A DNA stretch of 35,452 nt from a virus. Position 1 is the first letter of the stretch. Every line of letters begins with the position of its first letter. The notes beneath the pieces are model-generated. The model saw only the letters and a program-made list of their open reading frames with translations. It did not search any database and had not been told where the DNA came from. Shown here one piece after another: positions 7,777 through 13,875 of this stretch. The position numbers and the translations under genes are program-made. The stretch lies in IMG/VR virus record IMGVR_UViG_3300038701_000272, positions 1 to 35,452 of that record, one strand, 5' to 3'.

Positions 7777-8523
7777 TTAGATGCCGAACATTTCGCGGCG
7801 GGCGTCTTCATCGCCCCGCCAGTAGAAACTAAATGGGTTCACCGGCACGCAGGCCAGCGCGTCTTCTGCGCTGTGTAGGTTCAGGAACCGCTCCATGCGG
7901 GCAATCTGGACCTTGGCGCGTGCGAGTATTTCTGCGGGGTCTCCGTCTTCGAGCCATGATGCTTTCTTGGCAGAGACGTAGAGGAACTTGACGGTCTGGT
8001 TTCCCGTGGCGGCGCTGTAGATCGCGCGCTGTAGCTGGTGGTCTGCTGACATGGTGGAGGGGATACGGTTCGTTGTTTTGAGGTCCACAATCAGCCCTTG
8101 GTCTGGATACGTCAAATCCAGAAAACCGATCACTGGGATGCTCCAGCCATCGAAGTTTGCATGTATCGTGATCTTGGCTTGTTCGTCGCCGCCTTGGGCT
8201 GGGACGCCCAGCGGCTTGAGTTCTTCGAGCGCGATGGCTGTCATGGGTTCGATCAGGTCGCGTTCTTTTGAGATGTCTTCATCCCCGAACTTAAACGTGT
8301 GGTCGAAGGTCTCTTGGGCGCGCGTGACGGCTTGATCGACCGGCGTGCCGGTGAGTGCCATGTGAACGGCGGTTTCTACGCACTGGCCGCGCCGGGGTGC
8401 TGGGCCGAACTCGCTTTTGAAGCCGTGCAGGTATTTGGCGACCCACATGTCTGGGGCGTTGGTCCAGAGGTTGATGCTGGACGCGGACAGGTGCGTGATG
8501 CCGTGTTTTGAAAAGCCGTTCAT
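7777..8523 (-). CDS. PD-(D/E)XK family exonuclease (RecB/Cas4-like)
   Basis: A 248-residue nuclease of the PD-(D/E)XK superfamily. The active-site residues are visible: D136 in GFLDLTYP, D147-x-K149 in IVDLKTT, and the Q165-x3-Y169 motif that follows in RecB-like nucleases. An N-terminal SASSINLW segment is also typical of the family. The start at 8523 is fixed by GGAGGAAAT; a longer ORF to 8565 has no such site. The ATG overlaps the RusA stop as ATGA. With RusA and the ssDNA-binding candidate it forms a recombination/processing module, probably degrading one strand of DNA ends. Confidence 0.85.
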   Translation of the reverse strand: MNGFSKHGITHLSASSINLWTNAPDMWVAKYLHGFKSEFGPAPRRGQCVETAVHMALTGTPVDQAVTRAQETFDHTFKFGDEDISKERDLIEPMTAIALEELKPLGVPAQGGDEQAKITIHANFDGWSIPVIGFLDLTYPDQGLIVDLKTTNRIPSTMSADHQLQRAIYSAATGNQTVKFLYVSAKKASWLEDGDPAEILARAKVQIARMERFLNLHSAEDALACVPVNPFSFYWRGDEDARREMFGI

Positions 8524-8918
8524 ATTTCCTCCACGGTGACGACAGTTCCTGCTGGATGCCCCCACATTTTGATTGTTTGGATGTGTGAGACTTGCCCGTC
8601 GTCTGCGAAGGCGATGCGGTTCAGGCCGTCTAGGATTGCCTTTTGGATGTTGTCTAAGTCAGGCCGTTGCGTATGCGGTCGCTCGAGGTGTTCGGCGGTC
8701 TTTTTCTTGGACCATGACGCGGGCGTCTCGAAGGTGGCGACGATGGTCAGCTTTACCGGCCCGGTCAGGGGTTCTGGAAAGTGCGGCATTGCGATCTGGC
8801 CGACTGTGCGTTCGAAGCTGACGGTTTCTTGTGGCGTGAAGGCTCGGCCAGACCGGCGCGAGAAGCGCGGGCGCTGTTTGGCGAAGGGCTTGCCGGGTAT
8901 GGTGAAGGTGACGGCCAT
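8520..8918 (-). CDS. rusA: RusA-family Holliday junction resolvase
   Basis: A 132-residue endonuclease that cuts four-way DNA junctions. The family signature RPDLDNIQKAILDGLN (85-100) followed by AFADDGQV (103-110) is clear, giving catalytic acidic residues D87, D89 and D106/D107. Length fits the family (about 120 aa). The N terminus (TIPGKPFAKQRPRF) is also typical. The start overlaps the upstream stop as TGATG and the stop overlaps the exonuclease ATG, so the three genes are translationally coupled. Likely job: resolving branched DNA before packaging. Confidence 0.93.
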   Translation of the reverse strand: MAVTFTIPGKPFAKQRPRFSRRSGRAFTPQETVSFERTVGQIAMPHFPEPLTGPVKLTIVATFETPASWSKKKTAEHLERPHTQRPDLDNIQKAILDGLNRIAFADDGQVSHIQTIKMWGHPAGTVVTVEEI

Positions 8919-9187
8919 CAGGACTGCTTGTTTCCAATCTCCCCCGCGATGGCGAGGTATCCGCAGGCGTCGATGAAGCTGTCTTCATGCGGGCCTTTAC
9001 TTAAACGCGCTATCTTCAGGAGCGCGAGCATGTTCGCCACGTCCACGGGGTCGAGGCACTGCTGGCGCAGGTAGCTGTTCCAGAGGTTGCAGATGGTCTG
9101 CATACTTTCCTCGGGCGGGCCGTAGTTGTCTTGCCGTTCGCCGTTGATGAGTTCGGCGGCGCGGGCGAGTATCTGTTCGCGGGTCAC
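8918..9187 (-). CDS. DUF6378-type phage protein
   Basis: An 89-residue protein that matches my recollection of the DUF6378 family found in many phages: ILARAAELINGERQDNYG at the N terminus, then a helical body with LDPVDVANMLALLKIARL. The GERxxxYG motif is characteristic. The biochemical function is unknown. The GTG at 9187 overlaps the stop of the upstream gene as GTGA and has AAGGAAC 7 bases upstream. It is part of the replication/recombination operon. Confidence 0.75.
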   Translation of the reverse strand: MTREQILARAAELINGERQDNYGPPEESMQTICNLWNSYLRQQCLDPVDVANMLALLKIARLSKGPHEDSFIDACGYLAIAGEIGNKQS

Positions 9188-9405
9188 TGGATGTTCCTTA
9201 GTGCTATTTCGGCGCGCGTGACGCGCTGTGCGGCGGCTTCGATCATCTCGGGGTCGGCTTGACGCTTGGCGCGCTCTAGGTCGCGTTCTGCGCGCGTGAG
9301 GGCGATGCAGGCGGCGAGGGTGCGATTGTTAGGTGCGGCCCGGTCAGGGAGAGAAACCGGGCCGCGACCCGCGCGAAGGGAGGACACGCGCGGGTGTTCG
9401 GTCAT
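9184..9405 (-). CDS. Small hypothetical protein (73 aa)
   Basis: A 73-residue basic helical protein. The C-terminal half (TRAERDLERAKRQ, EMIEAAAQRVTRAE) looks like a helical hairpin or short coiled coil. The start at 9405 is chosen because GGAGA precedes it and its ATG overlaps the PP-loop gene stop as ATGA; a longer version to 9429 has no support. No family is recognised. Confidence 0.65.
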   Translation of the reverse strand: MTEHPRVSSLRAGRGPVSLPDRAAPNNRTLAACIALTRAERDLERAKRQADPEMIEAAAQRVTRAEIALRNIQ

Positions 9406-10142
9406 TCTTCTGTCTCCGCGATCTGGCACAGGAAATCGCAGGCCGGGACAAGCGGGTCAGTCGTCGGCCAGTCTTGGGGTATTTCGTCAATGAAGCGGCG
9501 TTCGTCGTGGATACGGCAAAGCCTAACGCCTAACTCACGCGACAGTTTTGACATGCGGTCAAAATGCTGAGGATGCGTTTTGCGGACAAGCGCCCAATAG
9601 TCTGGGCTAGTCGCCTTAACGCACGGGATGCAGTTGTTGTTCCGAAAGCCGAGGCGATACATCTCCGGGAGATCAACACCCTGCCGCTGCACCATCGCCA
9701 ATACGGCCTCTTTTGTCAGTCCTGCGTCAATCAGTGGTGTGCGTATCTGCATCTCAAAATACGTCTCCCGAAGCCGATTGGCGCGGCGAACATCGTCTGC
9801 GTCGGCAGTGTATCCGAAAACGTGAATGTCATCGGGACGCTGGAACGCAAGACTTGGGGCAACTTTCAACTCGCCCGTGCAGCGCGCACCGTTGATGCCA
9901 GCAAGCCAGCGGGTTTTTTGCCATACATCCCACGTGTCAGAGTATTCATCGGATTGAAGCGTGGTCACGTTGTCGTTCATTACGCGACACCAGTCGCGCT
10001 CGAAGCGGTCGCTGTCAGGATGTTCCGCGTTTGTGGCGCAGTGAACAGCCACGCAGTCGGGCGCATCACGCTTGGTCAGTTGCCAAGCGATTGCCGATGC
10101 CGCACCACGTGAAAACCAGACAAGGGTGCGTGGAGAAGTCAT
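9402..10142 (-). CDS. PP-loop (PAPS reductase-like) protein
   Basis: A 246-residue adenine nucleotide alpha-hydrolase-type protein of the phosphoadenosine phosphosulfate reductase superfamily. The N-terminal P-loop reads FSRGAASAIA (the usual SGGxDS is altered), followed by the ARCTGELK segment and a C-terminal NNCIPCVKA motif with two cysteines. Members either reduce PAPS or use ATP to activate a substrate for sulfur transfer. In a phage replication operon, a role in nucleic acid modification is more likely than sulfate assimilation, but this is inference. The ATG at 10142 overlaps the upstream stop as ATGA. Confidence 0.8.
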   Translation of the reverse strand: MTSPRTLVWFSRGAASAIAWQLTKRDAPDCVAVHCATNAEHPDSDRFERDWCRVMNDNVTTLQSDEYSDTWDVWQKTRWLAGINGARCTGELKVAPSLAFQRPDDIHVFGYTADADDVRRANRLRETYFEMQIRTPLIDAGLTKEAVLAMVQRQGVDLPEMYRLGFRNNNCIPCVKATSPDYWALVRKTHPQHFDRMSKLSRELGVRLCRIHDERRFIDEIPQDWPTTDPLVPACDFLCQIAETEE

Positions 10143-10273
10143 GCCAGCACCCACCAGAGCGCGGCCAGCGCGCCCATCAGGAAGCCGGATGCGTAGGTGA
10201 TGATGAAGCCGACAAGGCGCATGGCATCCCGGTCGGCGGGTTCGTCCATCTGGTGCATGTCAGGTCGGATCAT
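10139..10273 (-). CDS. Small single-pass membrane protein (44 aa)
   Basis: A 44-residue protein with a polar N terminus (MIRPDMHQMDEPADRD) and one hydrophobic segment at about 20-44 (GFIITYASGFLMGALAALWW). Its ATG overlaps the stop of the Cro-like gene as ATGA, and its stop overlaps the PP-loop gene start. The function is unknown. As an early gene it could be a superinfection-exclusion or host-membrane factor, but nothing in the sequence proves this. Confidence 0.65.
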   Translation of the reverse strand: MIRPDMHQMDEPADRDAMRLVGFIITYASGFLMGALAALWWVLA

Positions 10274-10467
10274 GGCTCCATCCCTTTGAAGTTGAAGAGG
10301 GCTAGGGGCAAGGAAACCTGCCCCGTCATGTCGCAGAGGCCCGCATACCACTCGGCGGGCAGTCGCCCGTTTGCGAGGTGGTGCTGGATGACGCGCGTCT
10401 TGACGTTGAAGCGTTCCATGACGGCTTCGCGGCCCGCGCGCTCGATGATGTCTTGTGCTGTGTTCAT
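10270..10467 (-). CDS. Cro-like helix-turn-helix regulator
   Basis: A 65-residue protein with a compact HTH: REAVMERFNVKTRVIQHHLAN (about 13-33) followed by GRLPAEWYAGL, a pattern common in Cro/Cox-like phage regulators. It is the first gene of the leftward early operon and faces the plus-strand block across an operator-rich gap, so it is well placed to repress one or both divergent promoters. There is no ribosome binding site; the -10 box ends 8 bases before the ATG, so the mRNA is probably leaderless. Whether it acts as Cro or as the main repressor cannot be decided from sequence. Confidence 0.8.
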   Translation of the reverse strand: MNTAQDIIERAGREAVMERFNVKTRVIQHHLANGRLPAEWYAGLCDMTGQVSLPLALFNFKGMEP

Positions 10468-10475
10468 GGGGGGTG

Positions 10476-10503
10476 ACTATACAGGCGCAATTTGTTTTCG
10501 CAA
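10476..10503 (-). promoter_or_regulatory. Leftward early promoter, probably leaderless
   Basis: On the minus strand TTGCGA (10503-10498) and TATAGT (10481-10476) are separated by 16 bases, a good sigma-70-type pair. Transcription would start at or within a base or two of the ATG at 10467, giving a leaderless mRNA. That agrees with the lack of a Shine-Dalgarno sequence there. Confidence 0.65.
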
Positions 10504-10530
10504 GGGGTTGCCTGCGCAATTTGTTTGCGG
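10485..10530. promoter_or_regulatory. Operator region with repeated CGCAA/TTGCG half-sites
   Basis: GCGCAATTTGTTT occurs twice as a direct repeat (10485-10497 and 10514-10526, 29 bp apart). The second copy extends to the dyad CGCAA-TTTGT-TTGCG (10515-10529). The first has the same form with one mismatch in the right arm. Between them CGCAAGGGGTTGC (10499-10511) gives a third half-site pair. The cluster overlaps the leftward -35 box, so a repressor bound here would block it. The rightward promoter must also lie in this 93-bp gap, but I could not place its -10 box with confidence. Confidence 0.65.
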
Positions 10531-10560
10531 TAGGTGTAGGGTGTAGCAACGGAGGAAGAC

Positions 10561-10743
10561 ATGACCACAATCAACTACGTTCGCGCCGAGATGGCCGCGC
10601 AGGAGATCGCCAGCCTATGCGCCATGATGCGCGCCTACCGCATCGCGCAGGACGCCGCGTCCGAGGACTACACGCATCAGCGGCTGGCTGAGTGTCTCGA
10701 TCAGTTGAACGAGGCGCTGGTCGGAAAGGACGACGACGAATGA
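10561..10743 (+). CDS. Small hypothetical protein (60 aa), first gene of rightward block
   Basis: A 60-residue acidic helical protein with GGAGGA just upstream of its ATG, the strongest ribosome binding site in the block. It diverges from the Cro-like gene. The sequence (AEMAAQEIASLCAMMRAY, QRLAECLDQLNEAL) suggests two amphipathic helices. No family is recognised. Its stop overlaps the next ATG as ATGA. Confidence 0.7.
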   Translation: MTTINYVRAEMAAQEIASLCAMMRAYRIAQDAASEDYTHQRLAECLDQLNEALVGKDDDE

Positions 10744-10904
10744 GCGACTACGGCATATACAAAGACGCCGAGGAAAAGGCGTATTTCGAGGCGATCGAAG
10801 CCAACCGCAAGCGGATGCTCAAGGCGCACCAGCCGCCGCCACTTGACCCGACGCGCCCGACGCCACGCCCTATCTACACGAAGGAAGCCACCTATGATCC
10901 GTGA
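10740..10904 (+). CDS. Small hypothetical protein (54 aa)
   Basis: The ATG at 10740 overlaps the previous stop as ATGA; a longer upstream version would run into the preceding gene. It has an acidic helical N-terminal half (YKDAEEKAYFEAIEANRKR) and a proline-rich C terminus (PPPLDPTRPTPRP). No known family. It overlaps the next small gene by 11 bases. Confidence 0.65.
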   Translation: MSDYGIYKDAEEKAYFEAIEANRKRMLKAHQPPPLDPTRPTPRPIYTKEATYDP

Positions 10905-11004
10905 CCCCGGCGCACTGGCAATCGCAGGCATTGCCGTTTTCATCCTGACCGGCGCGGCGGTCTATCTGCCGTGGATCGTGGCGCTTGCGGAGGTGCTCAG
11001 ATGA
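10894..11004 (+). CDS. Tiny membrane protein (36 aa)
   Basis: A 36-codon gene. AAGGAAG lies upstream of the ATG at 10894, within the end of the preceding gene. Residues 7-33 form one hydrophobic segment (ALAIAGIAVFILTGAAVYL and on). The stop overlaps the next ATG as ATGA. The role is unknown. Confidence 0.55.
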   Translation: MIRDPGALAIAGIAVFILTGAAVYLPWIVALAEVLR

Positions 11005-11147
11005 CCGCCCGCCAGATCATCGAAGCCCGCCTCGGTCGCAAGCTGGCACCGACACGCAGCCTGCGCGACGACGAGCGCAAGGCAATCAAGCTGCTGGCCA
11101 TGCAGCTTATCAAAGCCCGCGCAGAGAAAGGAAAGGCCGATGACTGA
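11001..11147 (+). CDS. Small basic hypothetical protein (48 aa)
   Basis: A 48-residue, arginine/lysine-rich helical protein (RQIIEARLGRKLAP, DDERKAIKLLAMQLIKARAE). GGAGGTG is placed well before the ATG at 11001. It overlaps both neighbours by a few bases. Its charge would suit nucleic acid binding, but no motif proves this. Confidence 0.6.
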   Translation: MTARQIIEARLGRKLAPTRSLRDDERKAIKLLAMQLIKARAEKGKADD

Positions 11148-11706
11148 CCGCAACCACACCCTGACCGACGAAAAGATCGAGCGTTATGGCCGCACCTTCT
11201 ACCGCATCCGTCACGCCGATGGGCGCGAGGGGGGCTGGGCAGAGACGCTGGACAGCATACCACCAGGCAGCACTGCGGAGTTTTACGGCGATGCGCTTTG
11301 CTTTAAATGGGGCAAGTTCTGTGGCGGCGTGTTCTATGGCGGCAAGTTCTGGGGCGGCGAGTTCTACGGCGGCGATTTCCAAGACGGCGAGTTCTACGGC
11401 GGCACGTTCCAAGACGGCACGTTCCAAGACGGCAAGTTCTACGGCGGCGAGTTCTACGGCGGCGAGTTCTACACATCCCCGTGCTGCGCCCAACGCAGCG
11501 ACGGCTACATGTTTGTCGCCAAATACGTCGATGATGATCTGCGTATTTGGGCGGGATGCCGCAACTTCTCGTGGGACGAGGCAGTCGCGCACTGGAATGA
11601 CGACCATGAGCGCGGCGCAGAAAGCCAGCGCATCATTCACTTTCTGAAAGCGCAGGCCGAAGCCGAGCGTGATCGAGATGCAAAAAGGGAGAAGACCGAT
11701 GACTGA
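11140..11706 (+). CDS. FxGG pentapeptide-type repeat protein
   Basis: A 188-residue protein with eleven consecutive five-residue repeats at residues 59-113, consensus x-F-x-G/D-G (for example KFCGG, EFYGG, TFQDG). A central Phe every five residues with small residues between is the spacing of pentapeptide-repeat right-handed quadrilateral beta-helices, although the usual A/S at i-2 is replaced by G. The N-terminal 58 residues and the C-terminal 75 (VAKYVDDDLRIWAGC, DEAVAHWNDDH) form separate domains. Known pentapeptide proteins of similar shape mimic DNA (MfpA/Qnr). A host-takeover role is possible but unproven. Confidence 0.75.
   Translation: MTDRNHTLTDEKIERYGRTFYRIRHADGREGGWAETLDSIPPGSTAEFYGDALCFKWGKFCGGVFYGGKFWGGEFYGGDFQDGEFYGGTFQDGTFQDGKFYGGEFYGGEFYTSPCCAQRSDGYMFVAKYVDDDLRIWAGCRNFSWDEAVAHWNDDHERGAESQRIIHFLKAQAEAERDRDAKREKTDD
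11314..11478 (+). repeat. 15-bp tandem repeats coding for FxGG units
   Basis: Eleven 15-bp units, mostly of the form RAGTTCTACGGCGGC with variants such as ACGTTCCAAGACGGC. Several units are identical at DNA level (GAGTTCTACGGCGGC recurs), which suggests recent expansion and probable variation in copy number. Confidence 0.85.
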
Positions 11707-12412
11707 CCCGACCTACACCCCCGACGCGCAGGAGCGTTTGCGCACCTTCCTCGAAACGCATCAACTGCGCCATGACGTCGGCAGCGCGGAAAGCTGCTGC
11801 ACCATGACCGCAATCAATATCGCCATGACCGGACGGGTCACGGATGAGACTCCTGACTGCATGTCGCTCGTCATCGGACGCTGGATCATCCCCGTGCAGG
11901 ACGCGATGCCGTTGGACCGACTGAACGGCCCGCGCTGGCGCGAAGCAGTGCTGCGCGCGCCCGGCACTGGCCGCGATCCCGCCACGGAACAGGCGCGCGC
12001 CAAGATTGCGCTGGATTGGATGTGGGGCACGGTCCTGCCGCAGGTGCAGGCGCTGGCGGATGATCGCGGTTTTGGCGCTGAGTGGCGGCGCATGTGCGAG
12101 GATCAAACCGCAGAGGCGGCGAGGGCGGCGGCGGCGTGGGCGGAGGCGGCGGCGGCGGCGGCGGCGGCGGAGGCGGCGAGGGTGGAGGCGGCGTGGGCGG
12201 AGGCGGCGGCGGCGGCGGCGGCGGCGGAGGCGGCGTGGGCGGCGGCGAGGGCGGCGTGGGCGGAGGCGGCGGCGGCGTGGGCGGCGGCGAGGGCGGCGTG
12301 GGCGGTGGCTCTCAACAAAACCCCCGACTTCTGGGACGCAGTAAACCCCGAGAGCCTGCTGGTCCGCATGATCGACGCGCAGCCCGACCAACTGCCGGGG
12401 AGGGACGGGTGA
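11699..12412 (+). CDS. Alanine-rich repeat protein
   Basis: A 237-residue protein. The N-terminal 135 residues form an ordinary domain (CTMTAINIAMTGRVTDE, VIGRWIIPVQDAMPLDRLNG). Residues about 138-203 are almost only Ala with Glu, Trp, Arg (AAWAEAAAAAAAAEAARVE and similar), predicted to be a long helix or coiled coil. A short normal C terminus follows. Similar Ala/Trp/Arg repeat tails occur on phage and Imm-5-like proteins, so an immunity-like role is conceivable. The ATG at 11699 has GGGAGA upstream and overlaps the preceding gene by 8 bases; a longer upstream version is not supported. Confidence 0.65.
   Translation: MTDPTYTPDAQERLRTFLETHQLRHDVGSAESCCTMTAINIAMTGRVTDETPDCMSLVIGRWIIPVQDAMPLDRLNGPRWREAVLRAPGTGRDPATEQARAKIALDWMWGTVLPQVQALADDRGFGAEWRRMCEDQTAEAARAAAAWAEAAAAAAAAEAARVEAAWAEAAAAAAAAEAAWAAARAAWAEAAAAWAAARAAWAVALNKTPDFWDAVNPESLLVRMIDAQPDQLPGRDG
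12112..12306 (+). repeat. GCG/GGC triplet-rich tract in alanine-repeat gene
   Basis: Nearly pure (GCG)n with GAG, TGG and AGG interruptions, made of at least two long near-identical copies (about 54 bp). This is a classic slippage-prone sequence. The tract is open in all three plus frames: Ala here, Gly in the next, Arg in the third. Confidence 0.8.
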
Positions 12413-12594
12413 TGGCTGACAACGCTGCAGAGCCTTTCACTGACGCGGCCAAGGTCGAGACCTTTTTCAAGGACTTCAACCGGCTTCGGGAGGCTATTCG
12501 ACGACATGACCCGGAGGCGACGGAAGCCGCATGGGATCGGTGTGAAAGATGGGTCACAGCAATGACACCCGATCCGAAGGAGACAGACAGATGA
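12412..12594 (+). CDS. Small hypothetical protein (60 aa)
   Basis: A 60-residue protein whose ATG overlaps the previous stop as TGATG, with GGGAGGG upstream. It is helical and charged (AAKVETFFKDFNRLREAIRRH, ATEAAWDRCERWVTAM). No family is known. The reading frame is the same as the poly-Gly frame of the upstream repeat tract, so a frameshift there would fuse the two products. Confidence 0.65.
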   Translation: MADNAAEPFTDAAKVETFFKDFNRLREAIRRHDPEATEAAWDRCERWVTAMTPDPKETDR

Positions 12595-12887
12595 GCGACG
12601 AACAAGACAAACCGTGGCGCATGCCTGACGCCAAGCAGATGACATTCGACGAAATGGCCGCACGGGCGCAATACGAATGGGAGCGTGCAGAAGCCGCTGA
12701 AGCAGAAGCCGAGGTCTATGCAGCCGAACGCGACACCCTCACCGACCGCGTGGCGGAGTTGGAGGCGGCGCTTAACCGCTGGGAAACAGCGGCGGCAAAA
12801 GGGGCAATCCACACACGAAAAGACCTCGAAGACGCCGTGACCGCCGCGCTGGAAAAAGCCCCCGGCAATAAAGCCGAGGGCCAGTAA
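12591..12887 (+). CDS. Coiled-coil hypothetical protein (98 aa), last gene of rightward block
   Basis: A 98-residue protein with ATGA coupling to the previous gene and AAGGAGA 8 bases upstream. Residues 20-65 are a clear coiled coil (EWERAEAAEAEAEVYAAERD, DRVAELEAALNRWE). No family is recognised. Its 3' end carries, on the opposite strand, the terminator of the late operon, so the two convergent transcription units share this DNA. Confidence 0.7.
   Translation: MSDEQDKPWRMPDAKQMTFDEMAARAQYEWERAEAAEAEAEVYAAERDTLTDRVAELEAALNRWETAAAKGAIHTRKDLEDAVTAALEKAPGNKAEGQ
12853..12881 (-). terminator. Rho-independent terminator of leftward late operon
   Basis: On the minus strand GCCCTCGGC and GCCGGGGGC (12881-12873 and 12866-12858) pair with one mismatch around a TTTATT loop, followed directly by TTTTT (12857-12853). 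It is about 50 bases past the last late gene stop (12932). No T tract follows on the plus strand, so it works leftward only. Confidence 0.7.
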
Positions 12888-12931
12888 GCGCCGCGCGGAT
12901 ACAGGGCGGTGAAATCAGCAAGACGGCGCTG

Positions 12932-13276
12932 TCACATGCCAAGGTGCTCTACGTCGCGGATGATGTAAAGACTGCCCATCTCGCCGTCATCCAGCGTCAG
13001 GCGGTTTGACGGCAGGGCTATCCACCCTTGCGGCAGATCGGTGATGACCAGCGTCTCAGGGCCTTGGCCGATGTCCAGCCGCAGGCCCACGGTCATACCG
13101 CCGTTGTTCAGCCATCGCGGCGCGTAGGACGACTGCCGAGACGCGCTGTTGTAATAGTCCACCCGGTATTCGTCGCACTCAACGCCGCGAGGCAGGGCGC
13201 AGTCTAGGCTAAACTCGTCGGGTTCAGCCAACGCTGCGACGGGCTGAAGGGCGAGGATGAAGGCAAGGCGGGTCAT
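12932..13276 (-). CDS. Secreted hypothetical protein (114 aa)
   Basis: The start has a signal-peptide form: MTRLAFILALQPVAALAEP, with an ALA-E cleavage site at about residue 17. The remaining 97 residues are soluble, with two cysteines (DCALPRGVEC) that could form a disulfide in the periplasm. The ATG overlaps the o-spanin stop as ATGA, making it the last gene of the lysis/late operon. Function unknown; a role in lysis or in the envelope of the infected cell is suggested only by location. Confidence 0.65.
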   Translation of the reverse strand: MTRLAFILALQPVAALAEPDEFSLDCALPRGVECDEYRVDYYNSASRQSSYAPRWLNNGGMTVGLRLDIGQGPETLVITDLPQGWIALPSNRLTLDDGEMGSLYIIRDVEHLGM

Positions 13277-13476
13277 TGGCAGGCCGCGTCATAGGCGGCG
13301 ATAAGGTCCGCCCCTGTCGTCACCGATGCCTCGCCCCCATCTTCGAGTAGCGCGTCCGCATGAGCGTCAACCAGCGAGGCCAGCGCATCACACGTCCCCG
13401 CCTCACTGATCTCGATCCTGTCGAGACCGCAGGAACTCACGAGCGTCAGCGCCATTGTCGTGGCGAGTAGCTTCAT
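13273..13476 (-). CDS. Outer-membrane spanin lipoprotein (Rz1-like)
   Basis: A 67-residue lipoprotein with the lipobox LVSSC at residues 12-16, giving a mature protein of about 52 residues. It begins inside the 3' end of the i-spanin gene in another frame (74-base overlap), the classic Rz/Rz1 embedded arrangement. GGAGAGGG precedes its ATG. O-spanins anchor in the outer membrane and contact the i-spanin to fuse the two membranes in the last step of lysis. Identification rests on lipobox, size and overlap, since spanins diverge quickly. Confidence 0.75.
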   Translation of the reverse strand: MKLLATTMALTLVSSCGLDRIEISEAGTCDALASLVDAHADALLEDGGEASVTTGADLIAAYDAACQ

Positions 13477-13645
13477 CTGCCCTCTCCCGTGTTTCTCGGT
13501 AGGCTTTGTCTTGCGTGGCCTTCATCTGATTGACCGCGCTATTCCATCCAGTGCGCTCGCCCTTCACCCGGCCCCACAGTTGGCCGATGAAAGCGCCCCC
13601 CAGCGCGGCAAGGATTGCCAGCGCGGCTGCAATGATGTCGCTCAT
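13403..13645 (-). CDS. Inner-membrane spanin (Rz-like)
   Basis: An 80-residue protein with one N-terminal membrane segment (residues 3-24: DIIAAALAILAALGGAFIG) and a charged helical, coiled-coil-like tail (SAVNQMKATQDKAYRETRER). That N-in, periplasm-facing topology is that of i-spanins. GGGAGG lies before the ATG, which overlaps the holin candidate stop as ATGA. The o-spanin gene is embedded in its end. Confidence 0.75.
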   Translation of the reverse strand: MSDIIAAALAILAALGGAFIGQLWGRVKGERTGWNSAVNQMKATQDKAYRETRERADEATRHDNGADAREFLRSRQDRDQ

Positions 13646-13875
13646 TCCGACCTCCCGGCGTATGCGCGCTCCAGCTTGGCCCGCACCCCGATCAGGCCGA
13701 GGCCGAGAAAGACCAGCGATGCGGGCGAGGCGTCAGCCGATCCGGCAAACATGGCCAGCAACCGCCCGAACTCGGTGACGCCGTAGCTGTCAGGCATGAC
13801 CATTGCCGCGATGCCGGTCAGGACGGCCAAGACGCCAGACCACCACGTCAGCGATGCGGGGCGAAAGTAACTCAT
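13642..13875 (-). CDS. Holin candidate (77 aa)
   Basis: A 77-residue protein with two probable membrane segments: about 11-28 (WWSGVLAVLTGIAAMVM) and about 50-66 (SPASLVFLGLGLIGV), and a short charged C terminus (RAKLERAYAGRSE). It lies between endolysin and spanins, where a holin is expected. There is no sequence motif specific to holins, so the call is from topology and neighbours. GAGGTGA precedes the ATG at 13875. Confidence 0.6.
   Translation of the reverse strand: MSYFRPASLTWWSGVLAVLTGIAAMVMPDSYGVTEFGRLLAMFAGSADASPASLVFLGLGLIGVRAKLERAYAGRSE

Noticed and set aside
11140-11706. YVDDD motif as a reverse transcriptase active site
   Set aside because: It lies in the C-terminal domain of the FxGG repeat protein on the opposite strand from the DGR; no other RT motif is near.
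12082-12594. Poly-glycine and poly-arginine ORFs in the GCG tract, including one on the minus strand (12103-12663)
   Set aside because: These are frame shadows of the alanine-repeat gene, without ribosome binding sites.
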